Assembly: GCA_022402535.1 (NCBI GenBank)
Contig: JAKRSD010000017.1
Span: 62,001-126,000 of the forward strand
Source of the DNA: Flavobacteriales bacterium
Lineage (GTDB): Bacteria; Bacteroidota; Bacteroidia; CAIKAF01
Length of the DNA: 64,000 bases
Direction: 5' to 3'
Under the pieces are notes generated by a model. That model was not told the DNA's origin and did not search any database. It saw only the letters and a program-made list of their open reading frames with translations. Each line of letters starts with the position of its first letter. Within the stretch, counting starts at the first letter, position 1. Both the position numbers and the translations under genes were made by a program. Shown here piece by piece: positions 40,568-50,361 of this stretch.

Positions 40568-40620
40568 ACTTCATTATGGGGTTGGTGATAACATCAATCA
40601 AAAAAGCAAAATGTAATGTT

Positions 40621-40900
40621 CGACCCCGACGGGGTCGCAATTCATGTGGCTAATCACAGGCTATAAATATTGGACACCTTCGGCGTCCTAAAAAATGAAA
40701 ATCCTGAGGTTAATAATAACCAAAGAATTCATATCCATCATAAAAAGATGCTTGTAAACAAAAGCCCCGAAAATCATCATAGGGGTATAGCGACATATTA
40801 ATAGAAAAACCTGAAGTGTGTTTTAAAGCTCCGTAGGAACGAAATACAAATAGAAAAAATTAGAACACGTTTTACAAAGCCCCGTAGGGGCGACATAATA
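40621..40900. repeat. Cluster of short REP-like inverted-repeat units
   Basis: CGACCCCGACGGGGTCG (40621-40637), GGACACCTTCGGCGTCC (40672-40688), then three related units AGCCCCG..AGGGGTATAGCGACATATTAATAGAAAAA, AAGCTCCGTAGGAACGAAATACAAATAGAAAAA, AAGCCCCGTAGGGGCGACATAATAATC. Confidence 0.65.
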
Positions 40901-40928
40901 ATCAATTAAATCTGGATAAAAACCCCAA

Positions 40929-41954
40929 TCACCTAATCCCCGCACGATTCAGCGCCCGCTGATAAGCCGCGGCATTACGGTTATGTTCAGCCAAGGTAAG
41001 CGCAAAATTGTGCCTTCCCGACAAATCCTCTTTAGCGCACATAAAAATGTAGTTATTTTTTTGCGCATTCAGCACGGCATCAATCACCCCGGGTTCCGGT
41101 ATATTGATGGGACCGGGAGGCAGCCCCGTGTATTTGTAGGTATTGTATGGCGAATCAATTTCCAGATGGCGAAGCAGCACCCGTTTCAGCGTAAAATCGC
41201 CGTGGGCAAACACCACCGTGGGATCACTTTGCAGCAGCATTCCCTTTTTCAGGCGGTTCAGATATAAGCCGGCAATTACCGGCCATTCATCCGATATACG
41301 GCTTTGCTCTGCCTGCACCAGCGAAGCCAGAATGCTCACTTCCACAGGTGTAAGTCCGATGGTTTTTGCTTTGTTTTTGCGTTCTTCATTCCAAAAGGTA
41401 TCGTACTCCTTTTTCATGCGGAGGCAAAACTCTTTGGCCGAAGTATTCCAATGCATTTCGTAGGTATTGGGAATAAACAGCACCGGCGCATGCACCACGG
41501 AAAGACCCAGTTCTTCGCGGGTAAAGGTTTCATTGCGGAGCAGTGCCACCAGCGAAGCCGAATCCCCTTCGAGTTTGGCACCCATTTTTCCGGCGAGCGA
41601 TTCCACCGTACGCAGGTAATGAAAAGAAAACTTCACCGGTTCGCGTTTTCCCGCACGCAGGTGTTTCACCGCTTCCACGGCAGTCATGCCGTTATTCAGA
41701 CGGTAGCGCCCCGGCTTGAATGAATCGCCCAGTTTATAGGTTTTAGCGGCCCGTCTGAAATGACTGTACGGATTAATCAATCCCGTTTTACCCAGACTGT
41801 CCAAAAAATCGGGATATTCCTGTCCCGTGCGGATATACACGAGCGTGGTATCATTCGTGACTACGGGTTTGCTGTACATTTCCACATAGCCGCAACCGGT
41901 AAGTAAACCCATGCATACCATTCCTACCGTTACCATTCCTAAAACCCTTTTCAT
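40929..41954 (-). CDS. mltG: Endolytic transglycosylase MltG
   Basis: VSILASLVQAEQSRISDEWPVIAGLYLNRLKKGMLLQSDPTVVFAHGD...SPYNTYKYTGLPPGPINIPEPGVIDAVLNAQKNNYIFMCA. Confidence 0.96.
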   Translation of the reverse strand: MKRVLGMVTVGMVCMGLLTGCGYVEMYSKPVVTNDTTLVYIRTGQEYPDFLDSLGKTGLINPYSHFRRAAKTYKLGDSFKPGRYRLNNGMTAVEAVKHLRAGKREPVKFSFHYLRTVESLAGKMGAKLEGDSASLVALLRNETFTREELGLSVVHAPVLFIPNTYEMHWNTSAKEFCLRMKKEYDTFWNEERKNKAKTIGLTPVEVSILASLVQAEQSRISDEWPVIAGLYLNRLKKGMLLQSDPTVVFAHGDFTLKRVLLRHLEIDSPYNTYKYTGLPPGPINIPEPGVIDAVLNAQKNNYIFMCAKEDLSGRHNFALTLAEHNRNAAAYQRALNRAGIR

Positions 41955-42029
41955 AATGCTGATTTGCGGCTACAAATAAACCCAAATTATGCATTAGAAT
42001 GTTAATGTAAATCCGCTTACATTAAAAAC

Positions 42030-42160
42030 GCACAACCAATCTGCAATTAACGATGTAAGAAAAACATCCAAGTCGGTTTCTCTGCGTTCACCTTGTTGGT
42101 GTTTTTCTAAATCGGGGTTAACCCAAGTAATGCAGGCAGTTCGGTGAATGCTCACCTCCT
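42030..42160. ncRNA. Candidate rod-shaped structured RNA (6S-like architecture); strand uncertain
   Basis: Nested complementarity CTGCAATTA/TAATGCAG and GAAAAACATCCAA/TTGGTGTTTTTC enclosing a bubble with hairpin GGGTTAACCC, in an intergenic region. Confidence 0.35.
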
Positions 42161-42256
42161 GCTGCTTAACTTGGAATAAACGAAACATGAACGGTTTTAT
42201 ATGGAGGCTGTAAAAATGCCGTTATCTTTACGCGTTACAGAACAACGGTAAAACAC

Positions 42257-42925
42257 ATGATCAGAACAGGAATTTGGATTTGGCTAAGTTTGATTTCGAT
42301 AGTGGGCATGAGCCATGCGCAGCACTATAAACTGGCGGTGTTACGCTACAATGGCGGGGGCGACTGGTATGCCAATCCCACCTCTTTGCCCAATCTCATC
42401 AAATTTTGCAACCAGAATCTGAAAACCTCCATACACCTCGAGCCCGATGTGGTTTCGGTGGGCAGCCCCGAACTGTTTAACTATCCCTTTGTGCATATGA
42501 CGGGCCACGGTAATGTGATTTTTTCGGCGGCGGAAGCCGAGAACCTGCGCAACTACCTGATCGGAGGCGGATTTCTGCATATTGACGACAATTACGGCAT
42601 GGATAAATTTATCCGTGCAGAGCTGAAAAAAGTATTTCCGGAGCTGGTACTCACCGAGCTGCCGCCTTCGCACCCGGTGTACAGGCAGAAGTATGTCTTT
42701 AAAAACGGACTGCCCAAAATACACGAGCACGACGGTAAACCCGCGCAGGGATTTGGCTTGATATACCAGGGGCGGCTGGTGGTGTATTACAGCTACGAAA
42801 CTGATTTGGGCGACGGCTGGGAAGAGGCCGATGTACACAAAAACAGCGAAGAAAAACGCCGGCAGGCCCTGCAGATGGGCGCCAACCTGGTGCAGTATGC
42901 CCTTTCGGGTTCTTTGGAACAATAA
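42257..42925 (+). CDS. DUF4159-domain protein
   Basis: KLAVLRYNGGGDWYANPTSLPNLIKFCNQNLKT...FVHMTGHGNVIFSAAEAENLRNYLIGGGFLHIDDNYGMD. Confidence 0.92.
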   Translation: MIRTGIWIWLSLISIVGMSHAQHYKLAVLRYNGGGDWYANPTSLPNLIKFCNQNLKTSIHLEPDVVSVGSPELFNYPFVHMTGHGNVIFSAAEAENLRNYLIGGGFLHIDDNYGMDKFIRAELKKVFPELVLTELPPSHPVYRQKYVFKNGLPKIHEHDGKPAQGFGLIYQGRLVVYYSYETDLGDGWEEADVHKNSEEKRRQALQMGANLVQYALSGSLEQ

Positions 42926-43090
42926 GGGGTTGTTCTTATGTTCCGTGTTTAGTTGTTCTTTTGTTCCGTTTGAAATAGTTCATGAAAAGCCAATGAGAGT
43001 ATTTTGAAAAGATAACTATTCCTAACGGCTGTAAATGATGCAAAATATAAATTTAATAAAGTGAAATGACCCTTTACCCAAAACTGCAAC

Positions 43091-43537
43091 ATGCCAAAAG
43101 GGAAGAAATTAAATAAAGCCATGTATTATTGGTTTGCCTGGTTCGCAGGCAGTTTCATCACGTATCAACAGATAATAGACAATATAAGGCCCAATTATAC
43201 GGGCGGCAATCAGACCATAACTTATTTATTGGGAATTGCCCCGAATTTTTTTCCTGCAATCGGAATTCCCGCCTTGTTTTTAATATTTATTCCGCAATTG
43301 AAACCAACCCATAAATGGCTAACTGAAAAAAGCTATTTAACCGCCAATCTGATTTCGGTAACCGGACTTATTTCATGGGAATGTATTCAGGCTACCTCCA
43401 CAACATTACATTTTGACTGGAATGATATTATCTGGACCATAATCGGCGCACTTTTATTTCAAATGATTTGGACTTTCACGCCTAAGAAATTCAAGGAAAT
43501 TTCTTCCTTTACAAAGCCTAAGGACGAGAGTCATTAA
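43091..43537 (+). CDS. Hypothetical membrane protein
   Basis: 148 aa with several hydrophobic segments. Confidence 0.65.
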   Translation: MPKGKKLNKAMYYWFAWFAGSFITYQQIIDNIRPNYTGGNQTITYLLGIAPNFFPAIGIPALFLIFIPQLKPTHKWLTEKSYLTANLISVTGLISWECIQATSTTLHFDWNDIIWTIIGALLFQMIWTFTPKKFKEISSFTKPKDESH

Positions 43538-43548
43538 CAGATAACCCC

Positions 43549-44181
43549 ATGGACAGATACCAAGAAACCTTTTCTACATGGAATAAAGTAGCCGCAAGGT
43601 ATCAGGAGCGGTTTATGTATCTGGATCTGTACAATGCATCCTATGATTTTTTCTGCGGGGCACTTTCCAAAAACAAAGCCAGGCTCTTGGAAATAGGCTG
43701 CGGTCCCGGAAACATAACCCAATACCTGCTTACCCTACACCCCGATTGGGATATTTTTGGAATTGACATTGCCCCCAATATGGTGGAACTGTCCCGGAGC
43801 AATAACCCCACGGCCCGTTTTGCCGTTATGGACAGCCGGCAAATTGCAGACTTAAACTCCTTATACGACGGCATAATCTGCGGCTTTTGTCTGCCCTATT
43901 TATCTTATGCTGACAGCGAAAAATTCATTGCAGACTGTTCCCATCTGCTCCACGAAAACGGGGTATTCTACCTCAGTTTTGTGGAAGGAAATCCCGGCAA
44001 GTCGGGTTATCAGGTGGGCAGCACCGGCGACAGAATCTATTTTTACTATTACGAAACCCAAAGCCTAACCGAACAACTCCAGAATAACGGGTTTGAAATT
44101 TTAAACCTATCCAAGGTGAATTATTCCAAAAACGAAAGCGAATCGGAAGAGCATATTCTGATTATTGCCAAAAAACGGTAA
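43549..44181 (+). CDS. Class I SAM-dependent methyltransferase
   Basis: ARLLEIGCGPGNITQYLLTLHPDWDIFGIDIAPNMVELSR. Confidence 0.93.
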   Translation: MDRYQETFSTWNKVAARYQERFMYLDLYNASYDFFCGALSKNKARLLEIGCGPGNITQYLLTLHPDWDIFGIDIAPNMVELSRSNNPTARFAVMDSRQIADLNSLYDGIICGFCLPYLSYADSEKFIADCSHLLHENGVFYLSFVEGNPGKSGYQVGSTGDRIYFYYYETQSLTEQLQNNGFEILNLSKVNYSKNESESEEHILIIAKKR

Positions 44182-44340
44182 ACCTGTTGATATTGGTTGC
44201 TAAAAAACGAAAGGTTGTTAAAATAGACTCTCTGTTGGCTTCATTTTATATTCTGCATTTAATTGTTGATTTTTAACACCTGAAAAATATATACGGACCC
44301 TCAGAAATTCCGTTGTGTAAAAACCAAAACCTTTTATATC

Positions 44341-45237
44341 ATGAAATATTGGCAACTGGTTCTGTTTGGATTGATTGTATTTAACTATTCAGGGTGCAGA
44401 GAAAAAATTACTCTGGAAGACTTGAAAAAATTTGCCCCCACCGAAACTTATCCCGACGACCGATATTTGGATACGGTGAGTGTAAAACGGGCCATGATTA
44501 TTGTGGCCCACGACGACGATGATTGTGCCATGTCGGGCACAATAGCCAAACTAACCGCCAACGGTTGGACAATCAAACAGATGAGTTTGCAGAATCATAT
44601 TGTCCCGAAAACGGGTAAAAACCCAGCGGATATTATCTGCCAGGGAAATGAACTGCTGCTGGACGACGGCCATTACCGTCTGGGCACAGATACCATGAAA
44701 CACCCCTATCTGCCTATTCCGTACGAAGAAATTAAAAAACAGTTTCTGACTGAAAAAGTGGCCGAAGCCATCATACAAAAAGTGAGCGAGTTTAACCCTT
44801 CAGTGGTGTTTACGCTCGATGATGTAAAAGGAGGATACGGTCATCCGGAACATATATTTATCAGCCGGTTGGTAAAAGACCTTTTTGAAGAAGGAAAAAT
44901 TGAGGTTCAAAAAATATATCAATCGGTTTATACCGACCACATGGAAACAGAAATTGTGGATAAATGGCTTGGACCTCGTATGAAAAAATGGGGCTATCCG
45001 GATGCCAGTGCTATGGCAAATGAAATGTACGGAATAAGCGGAATGCCCGAGCCTACGGTTCAGATATATATTTCCGACGTGGCTGAAACCAAAATGAAAT
45101 ACCTGAAATCGTATGATGAAGACGTGCGGAAAAATTTGCGGAAATTCATTCCTTATTACGAAGAGTTTGATGCAAGTACCTATTTCGGTTTATTCGACAG
45201 GGAGTTTTTCAGAGTTATAGAAAAACCGGCTCCATAA
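44341..45237 (+). CDS. PIG-L family deacetylase-like protein
   Basis: RAMIIVAHDDDDCAMSGTIAKLTANGWTIKQMSL and VVFTLDDVKGGYGHPEHIFISRLVKDLF. Confidence 0.85.
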   Translation: MKYWQLVLFGLIVFNYSGCREKITLEDLKKFAPTETYPDDRYLDTVSVKRAMIIVAHDDDDCAMSGTIAKLTANGWTIKQMSLQNHIVPKTGKNPADIICQGNELLLDDGHYRLGTDTMKHPYLPIPYEEIKKQFLTEKVAEAIIQKVSEFNPSVVFTLDDVKGGYGHPEHIFISRLVKDLFEEGKIEVQKIYQSVYTDHMETEIVDKWLGPRMKKWGYPDASAMANEMYGISGMPEPTVQIYISDVAETKMKYLKSYDEDVRKNLRKFIPYYEEFDASTYFGLFDREFFRVIEKPAP

Positions 45238-45305
45238 TTATTATATTTATGCGTCAGGGTGATGCGTTTACCTTGTATGCTTTTAGTAACAAAATAAATA
45301 GAAAT

Positions 45306-46040
45306 ATGACACTTCGCTACAAGTTAATTACTGCGTTACTTTTATTTACAACTCTATTTGTTTCCGGGCAGCCTATTACGCCTAATACACCCAAAACGGA
45401 AAACATTCCTTACATTGAAGTTACGGGATATGCAGAAAACGAAATTATACCTGATGAAATTTTTATCGGATTCAGCCTGAGAGAACGGTATGAAGGGCGA
45501 ATAAAAATTACCATTTCCGAACAGGAAGAAAAGCTGAAATCCGCTCTGGAAGCTATAGGCATTGACCTTAAAAATCTTTTTTTATCTGACGTGAATGCGG
45601 GTTACATAAAAATAACCTGGCAGAAAAAAGATGTGCTCACCAAAAAAGATTACACCCTTAAAGTGGGAGATGCCTCAACATTGAGCCTTGTTTTTCAGGA
45701 ATTTGAAAAACTGAGTATAAGTGGTGCCAAAATATCCAAAGTGAGTCACTCTAATATTGAAAACCTGAAAAAAGACCTCAGAATTAAAGCGATTAAAATC
45801 GCGAAAGAAAAAGCCGATTATTTATTGGAAGCCATAGGAGAACAAACGGGAAAACCGCTCATAATTACAGAATCTGTTAATGAAGCTTGGACTAAAATAG
45901 ATATTGCCAAAATGCCTTCAAGAAGTGTAGGTGAATTATATTTGGGAGGAACTCCTGCCGATTTGGGCGACACAAAAGAAATTGAATTTCAAAAAATTAA
46001 ACTCACGTCCACCATTTATGTGAAATTTTCAATCAAATAG
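45306..46040 (+). CDS. SIMPL/DUF541-domain protein
   Basis: IEVTGYAENEIIPDEIFIGFSLRERYEGRIKITISEQEEKLKSALEAIGID; signal peptide begins at Met 45306. Confidence 0.82.
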   Translation: MTLRYKLITALLLFTTLFVSGQPITPNTPKTENIPYIEVTGYAENEIIPDEIFIGFSLRERYEGRIKITISEQEEKLKSALEAIGIDLKNLFLSDVNAGYIKITWQKKDVLTKKDYTLKVGDASTLSLVFQEFEKLSISGAKISKVSHSNIENLKKDLRIKAIKIAKEKADYLLEAIGEQTGKPLIITESVNEAWTKIDIAKMPSRSVGELYLGGTPADLGDTKEIEFQKIKLTSTIYVKFSIK

Positions 46041-46087
46041 TCAAAAAACTATTATTCAAATTTTAAACTAATTTCAAACCACTCCCC

Positions 46088-46714
46088 ATGATAAACGACC
46101 CGACATACCTGACCCGATTGCGCATACCCACAGTTGAAAATCCGCTGCGGATATTGGTGAGCGGTTGTCTGGCGGGCCATTCCTGCGGATATGATGAAAG
46201 CAGCTATGGAGAATACCCGGTAGTGCAAAAGCTGTTGCAAAGCAAACGGGTAAAAGCCTTTCCCTTTTGCCCGGAAGCGTTTTCGTTTGGCACCCCGCGC
46301 GAAATGTGCGATATACATGGGGGCAACGGAGAGGATGTACTGAACGGAAAAGCCCGAGTGTTGACCGAGTCGGGAACAGACTGGACCGAGGGCATGATCA
46401 AAGCTTCAGAAAAAATGCTTGAACTGGCCCGGATAGAACAGATAGAACTGGCCATAATGATGGACACCAGCGCAGCCTGTGGAAGCCTCGTGATTTACAA
46501 CGGAAACCGATTCGCTCCAAACAAAATATACCAGATCGGTTCCGGAGTGTGTACGGCACAATTGCGCAGAAACGGATTTTATGTTATAAGTCAGCGCGAC
46601 TATGCCTCGTTAGAAATCGTTTTCCAAAAAATAGAAGTTTCACATCAGCCCGATGAAAAAGCCAAAGACCACCATGAAACAGAATGGTTTAAAAGCTATT
46701 TTCAAAAACCTTAG
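46088..46714 (+). CDS. DUF523-domain protein
   Basis: LRILVSGCLAGHSCGYDESSYGEYPVVQKLL...FPFCPEAFSFGTPREMCDIHGGNGEDVLNGKARV. Confidence 0.92.
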   Translation: MINDPTYLTRLRIPTVENPLRILVSGCLAGHSCGYDESSYGEYPVVQKLLQSKRVKAFPFCPEAFSFGTPREMCDIHGGNGEDVLNGKARVLTESGTDWTEGMIKASEKMLELARIEQIELAIMMDTSAACGSLVIYNGNRFAPNKIYQIGSGVCTAQLRRNGFYVISQRDYASLEIVFQKIEVSHQPDEKAKDHHETEWFKSYFQKP

Positions 46715-47083
46715 GATAGAAAAAATCTGCTTCGGTATGCAAAAACGGAAGCTGTAATTTGTTTTTTTACATTTAACCATGAAATAGTTTTCCGACCGGG
46801 CAAATAGAACGTGTCTGTAACTCGATATTAATCAAATTTAATTTTGTGACTTATTACCAGTTTATTTTAACATTCAGATTATATACTGAAAGCACGGTTT
46901 AAACGAATAAACCAGCTGTAAGGTAAGCCACAGACCATACAATGCATTCTCTTTGAATTTTTATTTATTCCCCTTATTAATCTTACTAATAAGAAAAAAT
47001 ACTCAATAACAACACATTACAGCAAGAAGGCTCAATATTCACCGAGATTGATTTTCGGAAACAAATTGTATTTTTGCAGAGCA

Positions 47084-47431
47084 ATGAAATTTTTAACATT
47101 CATATTTGCACTATTTATTCTGTTTCTGGCTATTAAGCCCGGAATTGACATGTTTTCATTGCAAGATGACCTAAAACAGACCTGTTGTAAAACAAGTTGC
47201 TCAGCGATTTCAGAAAAAGACAACACACAAGACCCCCAAAAGGAAAAAGACTGCGACGGAAAATCATGTAACCCTTTTCAGGTTTGCAGTTCATGTGTAT
47301 GGGTTTACCTTAATTTACCGATTAGTTATATTCATAAACCGGTAAACTTTTCAGCAATAGGGTTCAGTTACCGATTTGTTTTCACTTCTCAATTTACTTC
47401 TGACTTCTGGCAACCGCCAAAAACTGTTTAA
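47084..47431 (+). CDS. Small Cys-rich secreted protein
   Basis: MKFLTFIFALFILFLAIKPG signal; CCKTSC...CDGKSCNPFQVCSSC; TATTTTTG promoter-like motif about 20 bp upstream. Confidence 0.7.
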   Translation: MKFLTFIFALFILFLAIKPGIDMFSLQDDLKQTCCKTSCSAISEKDNTQDPQKEKDCDGKSCNPFQVCSSCVWVYLNLPISYIHKPVNFSAIGFSYRFVFTSQFTSDFWQPPKTV

Positions 47432-47502
47432 CTGTTATAGGAAACTTGCCTGAAGAAATTCGGGAATTATTTTTTTTCGTTAAACAACTTAAAATCAGAA
47501 AA

Positions 47503-47847
47503 ATGAAGTTTATAAAATCATTCTTTTTAGCTTTCATATTATTGACAGCTACCGCAAAATTTGCATTCACACAAATACCAACTCCCATTCAGAATTCGGA
47601 TAGCTTAAAAATTGCCTCCGTTAAGGTGAAGGGGATTACCTGCTCTACGGATCTTAAAATGATTTCTGCCAATGTGGAAAAAGTAAAAGGGGTGAGCAGC
47701 TGTAAAGCCGGAAAACAAGGTACCACCACAACCTTTGAAATCAAGTACAATCCTACTATAGCAACAGAAAAGGATATTTTTTCTGCTATAGAAAACACAG
47801 GGAGCTGCGAAAAACCGGAAGAACGGCCATATAAAGTGAAACCATAA
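47503..47847 (+). CDS. HMA (heavy-metal-associated)-like periplasmic protein
   Basis: IASVKVKGITCSTDLKMISANVEKVKGVSSCKAGKQGTTTTFEIKYNPTIATEKDIFSAIENTGSCEK; HMA fold pattern with degenerate CxxC. Confidence 0.75.
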   Translation: MKFIKSFFLAFILLTATAKFAFTQIPTPIQNSDSLKIASVKVKGITCSTDLKMISANVEKVKGVSSCKAGKQGTTTTFEIKYNPTIATEKDIFSAIENTGSCEKPEERPYKVKP

Positions 47848-47889
47848 ACAGGATAAGGCAATCCCTTTATCTTTTTAAAAAATCAGAAA

Positions 47890-50121
47890 ATGAAAAAATA
47901 TCTCTTCATTTTTGGTTTGCTGTTTCCTCTTGGCATTTCGGCTCAGCAGATTTCAGGAAAAGTAACCGACAGCAAGAAAGAGCCTTTAATTGGTGCAAGT
48001 GTTTACTGGCTTGGCAACAATGTTGGCGTGAGTACCGGCAATAACGGAGAATTTGAAATTTCAACTAAAGGCATTTCAACCGATAAACTCATAGCAAGTT
48101 ATATCGGGTTCACTTCAGACACGATTGAAATAAGCAATCAGACTTTTATTGAATTCCGCTTAACGAACTCAAAAACACTAAGCGAAGTGGTTGTACGGGG
48201 GCAACAGGACGGAGTTTTGATCTCTGACATCAACCCCATCAAAACAGAACAAATTACCCAAACGGAACTTGCCAAAGCAGCCTGTTGCGATTTGGCAGGT
48301 TGTTTTGAAACACAAACCACCGTGCAACCACAAACCACCAATGTAATTACAAACTCCAGGGAGTTACGTATTTTGGGATTATCAGGTGTTTATAATCAGG
48401 TGCTGATAGACGGTTTTCCGATGATACAAGGCTTATCGTACACATACGGCATCAGCAGTGTTCCAGGAACATTGGTAGATAATATCTATGTTTCTAAAGG
48501 AGCAAACAGTGTATTGCAGGGTTTTGAAAGCATCAGCGGACAAATCAATGTAGAAACTAAAGAACCCGACAAAACAGATCAACTGTTGGTCAATGCATAC
48601 ATGAATCATTTTCTGGAGAAACATTTTAACGCAAACTATGCTATTAAGCAAGGCAAATGGAGCAATTTAACCGCGTTTCATACCGTACAGCCGGCCAATA
48701 AAATTGACAGGGATAAGGACAATTTTCTTGACTTGCCTTTACTCACCCGTTACATGATATCCAACAAATGGAAATATGGAAACGAAAATGAATGGGGATT
48801 TAACAGCCGGATAGGTTTACGTTTTTTCAATGAACAACGGATCGGAGGACAAACATTTTTCAATGCAGAAAGCGACAAAGGAAGTTCCAGTGTTTACGGA
48901 CAAAGTGTAAAAATAAACCAGCCCGAAATTTGGACAAAAACCGGGTATCGCATAAATGACAAACACAATATTGTTTTGTTTGCATCGGCATTTCACCACC
49001 AACAAAATTCCTATTTCGGAACCGTGAAATACAATGCTCTACAAACCAATTTTTATGGAAACATACAATATGAACTGAAGTATGCCAAGCACGAATTAAA
49101 AACAGGATTAAGTTACAGATATCTGAATTTGAAAGAGAATATCGCTTTTACCGACACAATTCCGGCACGAACTTATGCCGGAACTTATAAGCGTTTGGAA
49201 AGTATTCCCGGATTGTTTGCTGAAAACACCATGCGATTTTTTAATAACAAACTTACCTGGATTGCAGGAGCACGGGTTGACTATCACAACCAATTTGGAT
49301 TTCAGTTCACACCGAGAACCTTATTGAAATACGATATAACACCCAAAACCATTGTAAGGGCTAATGTGGGAACAGGGTGGAGAACGGTAAACTTATTCAG
49401 TGAAAATATTGGATTACTCGTAAGCTCAAGAGATATACTTTTTGCAGAGCAATTACAACCCGAAAAAGCTTTAAATTTTGGTATAAACCTGACACAAAAG
49501 TTTGAAACCAAAAACAACAACCTTTCAGGATATGTAAGTGCAGATTATTACCGAACTGATTTTCAAAATCAAATTTTTCCAGACTATGATACTGACGCGA
49601 CGAAAGCAATCATTCAAAATTTTACAGGTACAAGCGTAAGCAATGGATTTCAGGCAGAACTGTATTTAAAAATATATAAACGATTTGAATTAAAGGCGGG
49701 ATATAACTTTTTGGATGTGTACAGGGTCATCGGACAAACCCGACAATTACTGCCGTTCAACCCAATGCACAAAATCCTGACAACGTTCAGTTATAAACCA
49801 TTATCAAATAAATTTCACTTTGATGTGAATATACACTGGTATGGAAAACAACGTTTACCCGATACCCAAACAAACCCGGTTGAATTTCGGCGACCCGACT
49901 TTTCAAAACCTTATACCATTGTAAACGCACAATTCACCTATAACTTCAGAAGATTTGAAGTGTATGCGGGTTGTGAAAATATTTTTGACTTCAGGCAAAG
50001 ACAACCGATTATAAGTTGGCAGAATCCGTTCAGTCCATACTTCGACACGTCTTCCGTATGGGGGCCTACCCGGGGCCGTGAAATTTATTTGGGTGTCAGG
50101 TTCAGGTTGAATAAAGAATAA
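47890..50121 (+). CDS. TonB-dependent receptor with carboxypeptidase-like N-terminal domain
   Basis: ISGKVTDSKKEPLIGASVYWLGNNVG; plug region RELRILGLSGVYNQVLIDGFPMIQGLSYTYGISSVPGTLVDNIYVSKGANSVLQG; barrel C-terminus. Confidence 0.95.
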   Translation: MKKYLFIFGLLFPLGISAQQISGKVTDSKKEPLIGASVYWLGNNVGVSTGNNGEFEISTKGISTDKLIASYIGFTSDTIEISNQTFIEFRLTNSKTLSEVVVRGQQDGVLISDINPIKTEQITQTELAKAACCDLAGCFETQTTVQPQTTNVITNSRELRILGLSGVYNQVLIDGFPMIQGLSYTYGISSVPGTLVDNIYVSKGANSVLQGFESISGQINVETKEPDKTDQLLVNAYMNHFLEKHFNANYAIKQGKWSNLTAFHTVQPANKIDRDKDNFLDLPLLTRYMISNKWKYGNENEWGFNSRIGLRFFNEQRIGGQTFFNAESDKGSSSVYGQSVKINQPEIWTKTGYRINDKHNIVLFASAFHHQQNSYFGTVKYNALQTNFYGNIQYELKYAKHELKTGLSYRYLNLKENIAFTDTIPARTYAGTYKRLESIPGLFAENTMRFFNNKLTWIAGARVDYHNQFGFQFTPRTLLKYDITPKTIVRANVGTGWRTVNLFSENIGLLVSSRDILFAEQLQPEKALNFGINLTQKFETKNNNLSGYVSADYYRTDFQNQIFPDYDTDATKAIIQNFTGTSVSNGFQAELYLKIYKRFELKAGYNFLDVYRVIGQTRQLLPFNPMHKILTTFSYKPLSNKFHFDVNIHWYGKQRLPDTQTNPVEFRRPDFSKPYTIVNAQFTYNFRRFEVYAGCENIFDFRQRQPIISWQNPFSPYFDTSSVWGPTRGREIYLGVRFRLNKE

Positions 50122-50361
50122 CCCACCCGGTTAAGGATATTTCTCTCTTAATATCCTATATTTCAGGTTGGGTCTGTAAAAGGCATTAAGCATCATCAGA
50201 TGTTGTTTTTTAATCACTAGCTTTTGATAACTCACAGTTCATGGGCAGCAACACCCGGCAGAAGAAAAAAATCAAAAAAATAGGTGAACTTTGTAGGGTT
50301 GCCAACAAGCCGGAATGTTGAGTGAAATACAAAAACGTACACATGTAAAGATTGAAAATCG

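Noticed and set aside
41994-42188. 64-aa minus-strand ORF between mltG and the DUF4159 gene
   Set aside because: Overlaps the nested inverted repeats better explained as structured RNA; no recognised family
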